Below are positions 1 through 15,772 of a DNA stretch of 20,916 nucleotides, piece by piece. Each line of letters begins with the position of its first letter. The stretch's first letter is position 1. Under the pieces are notes generated by a model that saw only the letters and a program-made list of their open reading frames with translations, did no database searches and had not been told where the DNA came from. The stretch spans positions 1-20,916 of the forward strand of contig RPFO01000201.1 in NCBI GenBank assembly GCA_009746045.1, in the 5' to 3' direction. The stretch comes from Mesostigma viride (lineage: Eukaryota > Streptophyta > Mesostigmatophyceae > Mesostigmatales > Mesostigmataceae). The position numbers and the translations under genes were made by a program.

Positions 1-2802
<2,802 letters not shown>

Positions 2803-2936
2803 TAGTCGTGAAATAAGTAGTTTAGAAAAAAAAACATTAGTAACAATAAATAAACAATATATTAAACTTATTTTTTAGTAATAATCCATAATATTAATAT
2901 TATCTTTTTTTAAATAAAAAGAAGGCATAAATACAA

Positions 2937-3618
2937 ATGAAAAGTGTTGGATTAGAAGAAATGATGGAAGCTGGAGTACATTTTGGAACATCAAACTTGT
3001 GGATGGAATCCAAAAATGTCTTCTTATATTTATGGAAATCGCAATGGAATACATCTTATAGATTTAGTACAAAACTGCTAGATTATTATCAGAAGCATGT
3101 GATTTTTTATTTAACGCTGCAAAAGAAGGAAAAGAATTTTTATTTGTGGGAACAAAAAAGTCAAGCTTCAGATATTATTGCTTCTGAAGCTTTACGTGCT
3201 GAATCACATTATGTGAATCAAAGATGGTTAGGTGGTATGCTTACCAATTGGTCTACTATAAAAACTCGTATTAGAAAATTGAAAGATTTAGAACAAAAAG
3301 AAAAAAATGGTATTTTAGATACTCTTCCTAAAAAGAAGCTGCAGTCTTAAAAAGACAATTATATAAATTACGTAAATATTTATCAGGTCTCAAGATGATA
3401 TATGCCTGATGTAGTAATATAGTTCGACAAAAAGAGAAATTAATGCGGTTAAGAATGTATCAAACTAGGTATTCCTACGATATCTTTGGTAGATACAAAT
3501 TGTGATCCTACTTTAGCAAGATTTACCGATTCCAGCTAATGATGATGCAATTAGATCAATTAATCTGCTTGTAAGTAAATTAGCAGATGCGATTTATGAA
3601 GGACAACGTGTAAAATAA
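2937..3618 (+). CDS. rps2: Ribosomal protein S2, frame-broken
   Basis: This is the plastid small-subunit ribosomal protein S2. It opens in frame with [12 protein letters not shown], the S2 signature near the N terminus. It then shifts frame: [20 protein letters not shown] near 3001-3070, [20 protein letters not shown] near 3080-3145, [18 protein letters not shown] near 3205-3260. After a further break it resumes with [20 protein letters not shown] before TAA at 3616-3618. The rebuilt length, about 227 codons, matches the family's usual 225-240 residues, so the gene is complete in extent. At least four single-base shifts interrupt it, the longest open stretch ending at 3350. The neighbours, rpoC2 upstream and atpI downstream, are the ancestral green-plastid order. 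The breaks are more likely sequence error than loss of an essential gene. The start at 2937 is the first ATG in frame with the S2 signature, but is not certain. Confidence 0.9.
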
Positions 3619-3638
3619 TAGATAATCTAAACAATTGT

Positions 3639-3673
3639 TTATTTCTAAATAATTAACAATTATTTAGAAATAA
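3639..3673 (+). terminator. Stem-loop 3' of rps2
   Basis: A perfect 16-bp inverted repeat (3639-3654 with 3658-3673) closes on a 3-nt loop, beginning 20 nt after the rps2 stop. Plastid mRNA 3' ends are commonly set and protected by such stem-loops, so I infer an rps2 3'-end or weak terminator element. It is AT-rich and has no clear U tract. Confidence 0.55.
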
Positions 3674-4047
3674 TATATATTGTTTTTAAAATTTAATTCT
3701 TTATTATCTAATTTTTTTTCTTCATTTATCTTGAAAAAAACAAAAAGAGCACTTTTATTTTGAGTCATTTTTCTTTGTTTTTATTTCTGTGGTAAATAGA
3801 AAATATAGATTTTTTTAGACTTAAAGAATTCAATCATGATAAATAATATGATAATAAATATTTTTTAATACAAGTAAGAAACAAAATAATTAATACTAGA
3901 TTTTTTTTTTAGTTGCAAATTTCTTGTTTTTATTTGTTAATTAAGAGAAGAAAATATTATGTTATCATTTTTGAATCGTATAGACTTCTTACTTCCTAAA
4001 TAAAGAAGGTCATTTGTTGTATTTTCAAAAGAAAAGGTCTCCTCAAT
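3674..4047. other. rps2-atpI spacer, nothing else supported
   Basis: AT-rich non-coding DNA with many A and T homopolymers. No tRNA and no open frame of note; a 14-codon ATG frame at 3960 has no recognisable content. It presumably carries the atpI promoter, but I see no convincing -35/-10 pair. Confidence 0.5.
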
Positions 4048-4791
4048 ATGATTAATCCATCTTCAATGGAAAATTTTAATATGTTATATCAACTATCTAA
4101 AGTAGAAGTTGGTCAACATTTTTATTGGCAAATTGGTGATTTTGAAGTTCATGGACAAGTTTTACTTGTTTCTTGGTTTGTAATGACTATAATTATTTCT
4201 TTATCTATTTTTGGAACTAGAAATTTACAAACGATTCCAACTGGAACACAAAACTTTGTTGAATATGTTTTAGAATTTATTAGAGATTTAGCAAAAACTC
4301 AAATAGGTGAAGAAGATTATCGTTCTTGGGTACCTTTCATAGGAACTATTTTTTTATTTATTTTCGTGTCTAATTGGTCTGGTGCCCTTGTACCTTGGAA
4401 ATTAATTGAAATACCTAACGGTGAATTAGCAGCACCTACAAATGACATTAACACTACAGCTGCATTGGCTCTTTTGACTTCTATTTCATATTTTTATGCA
4501 GGTTTCAGCAAAAAAGGTTTACGCTATTTCAAAAGATATATTTCACCAACTCCAGTATTATTACCTATCAATTTATTAGAAGATTTTACAAAACCACTTT
4601 CTTTAAGCTTCCGACTTTTTGGTAATATTCTTGCTGATGAATTAGTAGTAGGAGTTTTAATTACTCTAGTTCCTTTAGTTGTGCCAATGCCGCTTATGTT
4701 ATTAGGTCTTTTCACAAGTGCGATTCAAGCTTTAATTTTCGCAACTTTAGCAGCTGCATATATTGGAGAAGCAGTAGAAGATCATCATTAA
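4048..4791 (+). CDS. atpI: ATP synthase CF0 subunit a (subunit IV)
   Basis: This is the thylakoid-membrane subunit a of the chloroplast F1Fo-ATP synthase. It forms the proton half-channels beside the c-ring. The 247-residue product has the family's usual length and the plastid N-terminal motif [12 protein letters not shown] (about 19-30). It has several hydrophobic membrane segments (about 37-55, 98-115, 136-150, 190-240). The conserved block [17 protein letters not shown] holds the essential arginine at residue 189. Near the C terminus IGEAVEDHH is typical of plastid AtpI. The gene is unbroken and opens the atpI-atpH-atpF-atpA cluster. The start is the first in-frame ATG; ATGs at codons 7 and 12 are possible, and a purine stretch lies a few bases upstream of the chosen one. 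It lies outside the inverted repeat, so it occurs once here. Confidence 0.97.
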   Translation: MINPSSMENFNMLYQLSKVEVGQHFYWQIGDFEVHGQVLLVSWFVMTIIISLSIFGTRNLQTIPTGTQNFVEYVLEFIRDLAKTQIGEEDYRSWVPFIGTIFLFIFVSNWSGALVPWKLIEIPNGELAAPTNDINTTAALALLTSISYFYAGFSKKGLRYFKRYISPTPVLLPINLLEDFTKPLSLSFRLFGNILADELVVGVLITLVPLVVPMPLMLLGLFTSAIQALIFATLAAAYIGEAVEDHH

Positions 4792-4922
4792 TTTAATTAG
4801 TTTGGAAAAACTATATTGTTTTTTTGATATATAACTTTTTTATGTAACTTCTCTTTGACAGTATTGTTGTAGTTATATAACAAAAACTGTTAATCTGCTA
4901 TTAATTCATTGAATTGGAGTAA

Positions 4923-5177
<255 letters not shown>

Positions 5178-5191
5178 TTTTTTTGTTTTCC

Positions 5192-5211
5192 CATAAAACT
5201 ATAGTTTTATG
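5192..5211 (+). terminator. Perfect 20-nt palindrome 3' of atpH
   Basis: The 20 nt are exactly self-complementary (10-bp arms, centre CTATAG) and begin 14 nt after the atpH stop. This is a likely atpH mRNA 3'-end stem or an intercistronic processing element. The copy at 20707-20726 is identical. Confidence 0.5.
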
Positions 5212-5215
5212 CTGT

Positions 5216-5251
5216 CATGTACTCATGTGCCAATGTGCTCATGAGTACATG
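5216..5251 (+). promoter_or_regulatory. Stem-loop in atpH-atpF spacer
   Basis: Positions 5216-5227 pair with 5240-5251 (12 bp) around a loop that can pair further. An overlapping alternative stem, 5248-5254 with 5269-5275, shares its 3' bases, so the two cannot both form fully. Such intercistronic hairpins in plastid polycistrons often mark RNA processing or protein-protected ends; that role is inferred. The second copy is at 20667-20702. Confidence 0.45.
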
Positions 5252-5341
5252 TTGTTATTAGACAATATCAACATGGGCACATAGGAAGACATTTTCAGTC
5301 AATGGGTCTATGACCAAAAAAAATGAATCAAATAGGATAAA

Positions 5342-5902
5342 ATGACAGATATTCTCACAAACATATTTACGATTTTGTCTAGGATGTCTTTGGCAGAGGG
5401 TTTTGGTTTTAATACAGATATTTTTGAAACCAACATTCTTAATTTAGCAGTGGTACTTGGAATTCTATTAACTTCAGGCCGTGAATTTTTTGTGTCTCTA
5501 TTACAAAATCGTCAACAAAATATATTACAAAGTATTAATGATGCTGATGAAAGATATAAAGAGGCGGCAGAAAAATTACAACAAGCACAAAATGAATTCG
5601 AACAAGCTAAATTAGAAGCAGATCAAATTCTTGCACAAAGTAAAAAAACAGCCAGTGAGATAGAAGTTGGTTTAATGAATCTTATTAAAGAAGATACAAA
5701 AAAACTTCTTGATATGAAACAAGCAACTATATCTTTTGAAGAAGAAAAAGCCATTAGTGAAATAAGAAGACAAGTCATTAGATTAGCACTGCAAAGAGCA
5801 TTAGAACAATCAAAAAGTCGTCTAAATCGCCGCTTACAAAAAAGAGTAACTCGTTTAAATATTGGATTATTAGGACGTTTAGTAACTCCTAATGATGTTT
5901 AG
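5342..5902 (+). CDS. atpF: ATP synthase CF0 subunit b (subunit I), no intron
   Basis: This is the peripheral-stalk subunit b, anchoring the CF1 head to the membrane sector of the chloroplast ATP synthase. The 186-residue product has one N-terminal membrane segment (about 31-45) followed by a long charged helix, about 50-160. The helix is rich in Glu, Lys, Gln and Ala with the LLQNRQQNIL motif after the membrane exit, as in plastid AtpF. The start is the ATG at 5342 with an AGGAT sequence a few bases upstream. The gene is uninterrupted, whereas land-plant atpF carries a group II intron. It lies 164 nt after atpH and 61 nt before atpA in the same transcription direction. Confidence 0.96.
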   Translation: MTDILTNIFTILSRMSLAEGFGFNTDIFETNILNLAVVLGILLTSGREFFVSLLQNRQQNILQSINDADERYKEAAEKLQQAQNEFEQAKLEADQILAQSKKTASEIEVGLMNLIKEDTKKLLDMKQATISFEEEKAISEIRRQVIRLALQRALEQSKSRLNRRLQKRVTRLNIGLLGRLVTPNDV

Positions 5903-5963
5903 AAATTTTTAGAGAAATATTTTTTTTTTGCGACAAACAAACTGTAATTGAACAAAATTGCCA

Positions 5964-7481
5964 ATGATCAAGATTCAACCAGAAGAAATTAGTAGTGTTA
6001 TCCGTAAGCAGATTGAGCAATACAATCAAGAAGTAAAAGTTGTTAATACAGGTACAGTACTTCAAGTAGGTGATGGTATTGCAAGAATTTATGGTCTAGC
6101 CAAAGCAATGGCTGGCGAATTATTAGAATTTGAAGATGGTACAGTAGGAATTGCATTAAATCTAGAATCTAATAATGTTGGAGCCGTACTTATGGGAGAC
6201 GGTTTTAGCATTCAAGAAGGAAGTCGTGTAAAAGCTACTGGAAAAATTGCTCAAATTCCAATTGGAGAAAGTTATATTGGTCGTGTTGTAGATGCCTTAG
6301 CTCGTCCTATTGATGGAAAAGGAGATATTCCTTCTTCTGAAACACGTTTAATTGAATCTCCTGCTCCAGGAATTATTTCTCGACGTTCAGTTTATGAACC
6401 ATTACAAACTGGATTAGTATCTGTAGATGCTATGATTCCAATTGGACGTGGACAAAGAGAATTAATTATTGGTGATAGACAAACTGGCAAAACTGCTGTT
6501 GCAATTGACACCATTTTAAATCAAAAGGGTCAAAATGTTATTTGTGTATATGTAGCTATTGGTCAAAAAGCTTCTTCTGTGGCTCAAGTAGTTTCTACTT
6601 TAGAAGAAAATGGTGCAATGGCATATACAATCATTGTTGCAGAAAATGCTAATGCACCTGCAACTTTACAATATCTAGCTCCTTACACAGGCGCTACTCT
6701 TGCAGAATTTTTTATGTATAGTGGTCGTCATACTTTAGTTATTTATGATGATCTTTCTAAACAAGCACAAGCTTATCGAGAAATGTCACTTCTACTTAGA
6801 AGACCACCAGGACGTGAAGCTTATCCAGGTGATGTATTTTACTTACATTCTCGTTTATTAGAAAGAGCTGCTAAATTAAGTAATGCTTTAGGTGAAGGTA
6901 GTATGACTGCTTTACCTATTATTGAGACTCAAGCTGGAGACGTAGCAGCATATATTCCTACTAATGTTATTTCAATTACAGATGGACAAATTTTCTTATC
7001 TGCAGATTTATTTAACTCAGGTATTCGTCCAGCTATTAACGTAGGTATTTCTGTTTCACGTGTAGGTTCTGCTGCACAAATTAAAGCTATGAAACAAGTA
7101 GCAGGAAAATTAAAACTTGAATTAGCTCAATTTGCAGAATTAGAAGCTTTTGCTCAATTTGCTTCTGATCTTGATAAAGCTACACAAAATCAGTTAGCAA
7201 GAGGTAGAAGATTACGTGAATTATTAAAACAAGCTCAATCTAGTCCATTACCTGTTGCACAACAAGTTTTAACTATTTATGCTGGTGTTAATGGTTATTT
7301 AGATTCCATCGCAATTGAAGATGTTAAAAAATTCCTTGCTGGTCTAAGAAATTATGTAATTACTAGTAAAGCAGCAATTATTAATAACATTAATTCTTCA
7401 AAAGCTGTGACACCAGAAACTGAAGGCATGATGAAAGAAGCTATTAATGAATACAAAAAAGTATTTGCAGCAGGTGCGTAG
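5964..7481 (+). CDS. atpA: ATP synthase CF1 subunit alpha
   Basis: This is the nucleotide-binding, non-catalytic alpha subunit of the CF1 head. The product is 505 residues from ATG at 5964, the normal plastid length. Visible motifs are the N-terminal [11 protein letters not shown] (35-44), the Walker A loop GDRQTGKT (170-177), and the Walker B-type strand [20 protein letters not shown]. The alpha-subunit signature [17 protein letters not shown] follows later. I chose ATG 5964 over the in-frame TTG at 5958 because [10 protein letters not shown] aligns with the usual N terminus. The right-arm copy also reads GCC-ATG here, without the extra A. No clear Shine-Dalgarno is present. It is the last gene of the atpI-H-F-A cluster and is followed by strong 3' hairpins. 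Confidence 0.98.
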   Translation: MIKIQPEEISSVIRKQIEQYNQEVKVVNTGTVLQVGDGIARIYGLAKAMAGELLEFEDGTVGIALNLESNNVGAVLMGDGFSIQEGSRVKATGKIAQIPIGESYIGRVVDALARPIDGKGDIPSSETRLIESPAPGIISRRSVYEPLQTGLVSVDAMIPIGRGQRELIIGDRQTGKTAVAIDTILNQKGQNVICVYVAIGQKASSVAQVVSTLEENGAMAYTIIVAENANAPATLQYLAPYTGATLAEFFMYSGRHTLVIYDDLSKQAQAYREMSLLLRRPPGREAYPGDVFYLHSRLLERAAKLSNALGEGSMTALPIIETQAGDVAAYIPTNVISITDGQIFLSADLFNSGIRPAINVGISVSRVGSAAQIKAMKQVAGKLKLELAQFAELEAFAQFASDLDKATQNQLARGRRLRELLKQAQSSPLPVAQQVLTIYAGVNGYLDSIAIEDVKKFLAGLRNYVITSKAAIINNINSSKAVTPETEGMMKEAINEYKKVFAAGA

Positions 7482-7527
7482 TAAAGAAATTATTTGTATA
7501 ATTTAATAACTTATTTTATTGAAACAA

Positions 7528-7588
7528 AAATGTGATTGTATAGTTTTTACAAATGTGATTGTTTAGTACACTATACAATCACATTTGT
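7528..7588 (+). terminator. Competing stem-loops 3' of atpA
   Basis: A sequence element occurs twice in direct orientation (7531-7543 and 7554-7566, one base different) and once inverted (7571-7583). The inverted copy can pair perfectly with the first (7528-7543 with 7571-7586). It can also pair with the nearer second copy (7549-7566 with 7571-7588, one mismatch, 4-nt loop). The two hairpins exclude each other. The position 47 nt after the atpA stop fits an mRNA 3'-end element. Confidence 0.6.
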
Positions 7589-7589
7589 A

Positions 7590-7614
7590 TTTTAGCTTTT
7601 TAAAAAAGCTAAAA
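7590..7614 (+). terminator. Second stem-loop 3' of atpA
   Basis: A 25-nt AT-rich inverted repeat around AGC/GCT, immediately after the larger hairpin and 26 nt before trnV. Together they probably close the atpA transcript and separate it from the tRNA pair. Confidence 0.5.
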
Positions 7615-7640
7615 TATGTTATATATATACTAATATTAAA

Positions 7641-7712
7641 GGGCGGTTAGCTCAGTGGTAGAGCGCCTGCCTTACAAGCAGGTGGTCACTGGTTCAAGTC
7701 CAGTACCGCCCA
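7641..7712 (+). tRNA. trnV-UAC: tRNA-Val (UAC), no intron
   Basis: A full cloverleaf of 72 nt. The acceptor arms GGGCGGT and ACCGCCC pair perfectly. The D arm is GCTC/GAGC, the anticodon stem CCTGC/GCAGG encloses loop CTTACAA with anticodon TAC, and the T loop is TTCAAGT. Land-plant plastid trnV-UAC carries a group II intron; here the anticodon arm is continuous. It lies between atpA and trnR-UCU on the same strand. Confidence 0.97.
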
Positions 7713-7736
7713 TTGACCCAAATATTAGTTTCTATT

Positions 7737-7808
7737 GGGCTTATCGTCTAAAGGATAGGACAGAAACCTTCTAAGTTTCCAGTGTAGGTTCGAATCCTAC
7801 TAAGCCTG
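7737..7808 (+). tRNA. trnR-UCU: tRNA-Arg (UCU)
   Basis: A 72-nt cloverleaf with acceptor GGGCTTA against TAAGCCT (first pair G-U). The anticodon stem GAAAC/GTTTC surrounds CTTCTAA, anticodon TCT, and the T arm has loop TTCGAAT. It lies 24 nt after trnV and ends 49 nt before the convergent chlI stop. The atpA-trnR neighbourhood is typical of green plastids. Confidence 0.97.
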
Positions 7809-7813
7809 TTATG

Positions 7814-7856
7814 CAAATTAAAATATTTTTTTAATTAAAAAAAATATTTTAATTTG
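7814..7856. terminator. Bidirectional stem-loop between trnR and chlI
   Basis: A 19-bp perfect AT-rich stem (7814-7832 with 7838-7856) with a short loop lies directly against the chlI stop on the minus strand. It reads as a hairpin from both strands, so it could serve the 3' end of chlI mRNA and block read-through from trnR. Confidence 0.6.
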
Positions 7857-7857
7857 A

Positions 7858-8940
7858 TTAGTTTTCTTCTAATAAACCAAATACTTCATAGAACTTACTT
7901 TCTACTTTAGAACCAGAATCAATAGATTCTAAAGGATCTTTTCTTAATCTATGTCTTAAACAAAGAGTAATAATTTTTAATATATCTTTAGGTAAAACTT
8001 TATCTCTTCCTTCAAAAGCTGCTAATGCTTTAGCTGCACGATTAATTACTAAATCACCTCTTAAACCATCTACATCTAGTTCAGAACATATTTGAGAGAC
8101 TTTAATTCTAAGTTCTCTATCCATTTGTACATTAGCTAGATTTTTACGTGCTTGAATAATTTGAGATTTGACATCCTCTTGTGATTGTTCATATGCTTTT
8201 CTAAAAACTTGAGGATTCTCATCAAAACTTGATCTTTCTTCTACAATTTTTACTCTTAAATCTGGATCTTTTACTGTACGTATTTCTGCGTGCATACCAA
8301 AGCGGTCTAATAATTGAGGACGCAGTTCACCTTCTTCTGGATTTCCAGAACCGACTAAAATAAATTTAGCTGGGTGTCTTACAGAAATACCTTCCCTTTC
8401 AACAGTATTCCAGCCAGAAGCAGCAGAATCTAATAAAATATCTACTAAATGATCATCTAGTAAATTCACTTCATCAACATATAAAATACCTCTATTTGCT
8501 TTAGCAAGTAAACCAGGTTCAAATGCTTTTACTCCTTCATTTAAAGCTCTTTCTATGTCAATAGTTCCACAAACACGATCTTCTGTTGCTCCAAGAGGTA
8601 AATCAACAATTTTGATTTTAGTTTTTATAGTAGGTACTTCTTGTTTATTATTAATTTTTTCTCTTACTTCATCACTCATTAAATCTGGATCACGTGGATC
8701 TGAATTAAATGGATCATTTGTTACCACTTCTATTTCTGGTAATAAATCAACTAAAGCTCTTATAGTTGTAGATTTTCCTGTGCCTCGATCTCCCATAATC
8801 ATAACACCACCAATATCTGGATCAATTACATTCAAAATTAATGCTAATTTCATTTCTTCTTGACCCACAATCGCAGTGAAAGGATAAACAGGACGCTCTT
8901 CTCTTTTTGTTACATTTTTAATTAAATCTATGGTGCTCAT
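7858..8940 (-). CDS. chlI: Magnesium-chelatase ATPase subunit I
   Basis: This is the AAA+ subunit of magnesium chelatase, which inserts Mg2+ into protoporphyrin IX at the first committed step of chlorophyll synthesis. It works as a ring with ChlD and ChlH in the stroma. The product has 360 residues, the usual length. Motifs in order are [11 protein letters not shown] (24-34), Walker [10 protein letters not shown] (50-58), a plastid/cyanobacterial insert with DPRDPDLMS (81-89), and Walker B ILYVDE (152-157). Then come sensor 1 [12 protein letters not shown] (193-204), an arginine-finger region [10 protein letters not shown] (206-215) and sensor 2 around [14 protein letters not shown] (292-305). 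It is transcribed opposite to atpA and trnR and divergently from trnG. Land plants have moved chlI to the nucleus. A second, frame-broken copy lies at 16980-18065. Confidence 0.98.
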   Translation of the reverse strand: MSTIDLIKNVTKREERPVYPFTAIVGQEEMKLALILNVIDPDIGGVMIMGDRGTGKSTTIRALVDLLPEIEVVTNDPFNSDPRDPDLMSDEVREKINNKQEVPTIKTKIKIVDLPLGATEDRVCGTIDIERALNEGVKAFEPGLLAKANRGILYVDEVNLLDDHLVDILLDSAASGWNTVEREGISVRHPAKFILVGSGNPEEGELRPQLLDRFGMHAEIRTVKDPDLRVKIVEERSSFDENPQVFRKAYEQSQEDVKSQIIQARKNLANVQMDRELRIKVSQICSELDVDGLRGDLVINRAAKALAAFEGRDKVLPKDILKIITLCLRHRLRKDPLESIDSGSKVESKFYEVFGLLEEN

Positions 8941-9464
8941 TTTTTATTTTCTAATTACATGTATAGGAAAATGAATTATAAATCAATAATTCATTTATTA
9001 GGACTAAATTAATATTAACTAATAATAATTTGTCATTGTAAAATATTACTTTCAATTATAGTAGCAATTTATTATATATTTTACATATTAAAAGTAGAAA
9101 ACCTAATCTATATACAATATGTACTAAAATTACTATCCATATATGTTTATTATAAGACCAAATATATTGATCCATATCAAGATAACATATTCTAATAAAT
9201 TAGAATGATATATTTCATTTATTATATAGAGATATTTTTATTAAAAATAGAAATTCATAATGTCATATTTTGAAAGAAATACTTAAGATATAGAAAAAAA
9301 TACATAAACAATTTTTTCTATATCTATTAAAAAGAAATTTTATTTTTAAATATTTTTTAGAATTATAAAATGTTAATAGAATAATTTTTCTAAAAAAAAT
9401 AATTTGATTTTCATTTTTTTATCAGTTACTATTACATATAGGTAATTATTTCAAATAATTTATT
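8941..9464. other. chlI-trnG divergent spacer
   Basis: A 524-nt AT-rich non-coding stretch between the chlI start (minus) and trnG (plus). It must hold the chlI promoter and leader. Two inverted repeats stand out: 9189-9195 with 9200-9206 and the larger 9286-9325. I see no reading frame, no further tRNA and no unambiguous promoter. Its copy is 16459-16979. Confidence 0.6.
9286..9325. other. 14-bp hairpin in chlI-trnG spacer
   Basis: Positions 9286-9299 pair perfectly with 9312-9325 around a 12-nt loop. One side of the stem ends in A residues and the other begins with T residues. It lies about 350 nt upstream of chlI and 140 nt upstream of trnG. Its role is unknown; it could be a long chlI leader element or a relic of a lost gene's 3' end. 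Confidence 0.4.
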
Positions 9465-9535
9465 GCGGATATTGCATAGTGGTAATGCCCCAGTTTTCCA
9501 AACTGGAGAGACGGGTTCGATTCCCGTTATCCGCT
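9465..9535 (+). tRNA. trnG-UCC: tRNA-Gly (UCC), no intron
   Basis: A 71-nt cloverleaf with perfectly paired acceptor GCGGATA/TATCCGC. The anticodon stem CCAGT/ACTGG encloses TTTCCAA with anticodon TCC, and the T loop is TTCGATT. It is continuous, whereas the land-plant plastid trnG-UCC has an intron. It converges on trnM-CAU, 37 nt away. Confidence 0.96.
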
Positions 9536-9572
9536 TAATAAAAAAATACTTTATATATTTTTATCTTTTCAA

Positions 9573-9644
9573 TGGCTCTGGCGGGATTTGAACCTGCGAC
9601 CTTGGGCTTATGAATCCCCTGCTCTACCGCTGAGCTACAAAGCC
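9573..9644 (-). tRNA. trnM-CAU: tRNA-Met (CAU), probably elongator
   Basis: A 72-nt cloverleaf read on the minus strand with acceptor GGCTTTG/CAGAGCC. The D arm is GCTC/GAGC, the anticodon loop TTCATAA (CAT), and the T loop TTCAAAT. The anticodon stem has non-Watson-Crick closing pairs at both ends (G-A and A-G), and the T stem has one A-C pair. The latter also occurs in bacterial elongator tRNA-Met. A paired first acceptor position argues against initiator fMet. It lies next to atpE, as in land plants. An Ile-tRNA with modified CAU is less likely. Confidence 0.9.
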
Positions 9645-9701
9645 TTATACAGTGATTATAATATAGATAATGAATATAAATTGAAAAAAATGAATAATTG
9701 T

Positions 9702-9734
9702 AAACATCTTCTGCTTTAATAGCAGAAGATGTTT
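9702..9734 (-). terminator. Stem-loop 3' of atpE
   Basis: A perfect 14-bp stem (9702-9715 with 9721-9734) has a 5-nt loop, starting 13 nt after the atpE stop on the minus strand. It resembles a factor-independent terminator and most likely forms the 3' end of the atpB-atpE mRNA. Confidence 0.7.
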
Positions 9735-9747
9735 TTTCAGAAATTAA

Positions 9748-10149
9748 TTATAAATTTTGAGATGCTTTTAAACGAGTTTCTGCTCGTTTAACTGCTAAAT
9801 TAGCTTCAACTTCATTTTTAGTACCTTTTGCGGTATTAAAATAAGACTTAGCTTCTTCTAGTTGAGTTTGAGCTTCTTCAGATTTAATATTAGCTCCATT
9901 TTCAGCCTCACTGACAATGATAGTTGCTACATTGTCTTTAATAACGGCAAAACCAGACATTAACGCTAAGGTATTCCATTGATTATTTAAAGCGCGAATT
10001 CTTATAGTACCAATATCTAACCCAGTTAATAAAGAAGTATGATTAGTTAATACTCCAATTTTTCCTGTATTAGTACTTAATATAATTTCTTCAGCTTCTG
10101 AGTCCCAAATAATACCATTGGGAGCTATAATGCGGACTTGAAAGCTCAT
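9748..10149 (-). CDS. atpE: ATP synthase CF1 subunit epsilon
   Basis: This is the epsilon subunit of chloroplast CF1, part of the rotor. It couples the c-ring to gamma and restrains ATP hydrolysis in the dark. The product has 133 residues, a normal length. The N-terminal beta-sandwich includes QVRIIAPNGIIWDSEAEEI (4-22) and GKIGVLTNHTSLLTGLDIG (29-47). The C-terminal part, about 90-133, is two charged helices. The start at 10149 is preceded by an AAGAAG ribosome-binding sequence and sits 16 nt after the atpB stop, so the two are co-transcribed but do not overlap. Its duplicate at 15773-16174 encodes the same protein. Confidence 0.97.
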   Translation of the reverse strand: MSFQVRIIAPNGIIWDSEAEEIILSTNTGKIGVLTNHTSLLTGLDIGTIRIRALNNQWNTLALMSGFAVIKDNVATIIVSEAENGANIKSEEAQTQLEEAKSYFNTAKGTKNEVEANLAVKRAETRLKASQNL

Positions 10150-10165
10150 ATCTTCTTATATCCTA

Positions 10166-11635
<1,470 letters not shown>

Positions 11636-11929
11636 TTATTTTTTCTATTATTTTTTTTGTAAAACACAAAATACATATTAGAAAAAATCTTGTCTATATT
11701 TGATCAGTGACTTTTGACCATGTTTTATTATGATACACAATAAAACTACGTTCTATATTAAAATCGTACCATATTTTTAAATAAGATGTTAAGAGGAAAA
11801 AGAATTCTGTTCACATATTATTAACAAAAACATGTTAAGCTCTAATTTAATTAAAAAATTAAATAACTAATTGAATCTTTTTTTTAAAAAAATTTAACTA
11901 TTTATTATAAAAATATATTATATTATTTT

Positions 11930-11958
11930 TTATAGTTGTTCTTATTCTATGTTATATT
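11930..11958 (+). promoter_or_regulatory. Possible sigma70-type rbcL promoter
   Basis: A TATATT -10-like hexamer at 11953-11958, with TG at the extended -10 position, lies 17 nt after a weak TTATAG at 11930-11935. It would place the transcript start about 105 nt before the rbcL ATG, plausible for rbcL. In DNA this AT-rich such matches arise by chance, so this is tentative. Confidence 0.3.
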
Positions 11959-12052
11959 AATTAACAAAAAATAATTTTAAGTATCTAAATAAAAAGAAAT
12001 TTTAAAAGATCTTCGAGCAGACCATATAATAATATAGAAACTTATAGATTAA

Positions 12053-13851
<1,799 letters not shown>

Positions 13852-14309
13852 TCTGTACCTCCGTACAAATTAATCTATAAGTTTCTATATTATTATATGG
13901 TCTGCTCGAAGATCTTTTAAAATTTCTTTTTATTTAGATACTTAAAATTATTTTTTGTTAATTAATATAACATAGAATAAGAACAACTATAAAAAATAAT
14001 ATAATATATTTTTATAATAAATAGTTAAATTTTTTAAAAAAAAGATTCAATTAGTTATTTAATTTTTTAATTAAATTAGAGCTTAACATGTTTTTGTTAA
14101 TAATATGTGAACAGAATTCTTTTTCCTCTTAACATCTTATTTAAAAATATGGTACGATTTTAATATAGAACGTAGTTTTATTGTGTATCATAATAAAACA
14201 TGGTCAAAAGTCACTGATCAAATATAGACAAGATTTTTTCTAATATGTATTTTGTGTTTTACAAAAAAAATAATAGAAAAAATAACTTAACCAACTAAAG
14301 AAAACAAAT
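13852..14309. other. Mirror copy of the rbcL-atpB spacer
   Basis: The inverted copy of 11612-12070, nearly identical, including the tentative rbcL promoter. Nothing further is seen in it. Confidence 0.85.
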
Positions 14310-15756
<1,447 letters not shown>

Positions 15757-15772
15757 TAGGATATAAGAAGAT

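Noticed and set aside
3960-4004. 14-codon ATG frame before atpI
   Set aside because: Too short, with no ribosome-binding site and no similarity; spacing to atpI gives no sign of translational coupling.
4524-4715. Minus-strand open frame within atpI
   Set aside because: A shadow of atpI with no recognisable motif; the sense frame is strongly conserved.
5958-5963. TTG start for atpA two codons upstream
   Set aside because: ATG at 5964 gives the family N terminus; the right arm lacks the A that puts TTG in frame.
7531-7583. A CRISPR-like repeat
   Set aside because: There are only two direct copies 10 nt apart and one inverted copy; this is a terminator-type hairpin duplication, not an array.
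8555-8863. Plus-strand 102-residue frame inside chlI, and its mirror at 17179-17367
   Set aside because: It is antisense to the Walker A region of chlI, with composition dictated by the chlI codons and no independent start signal.
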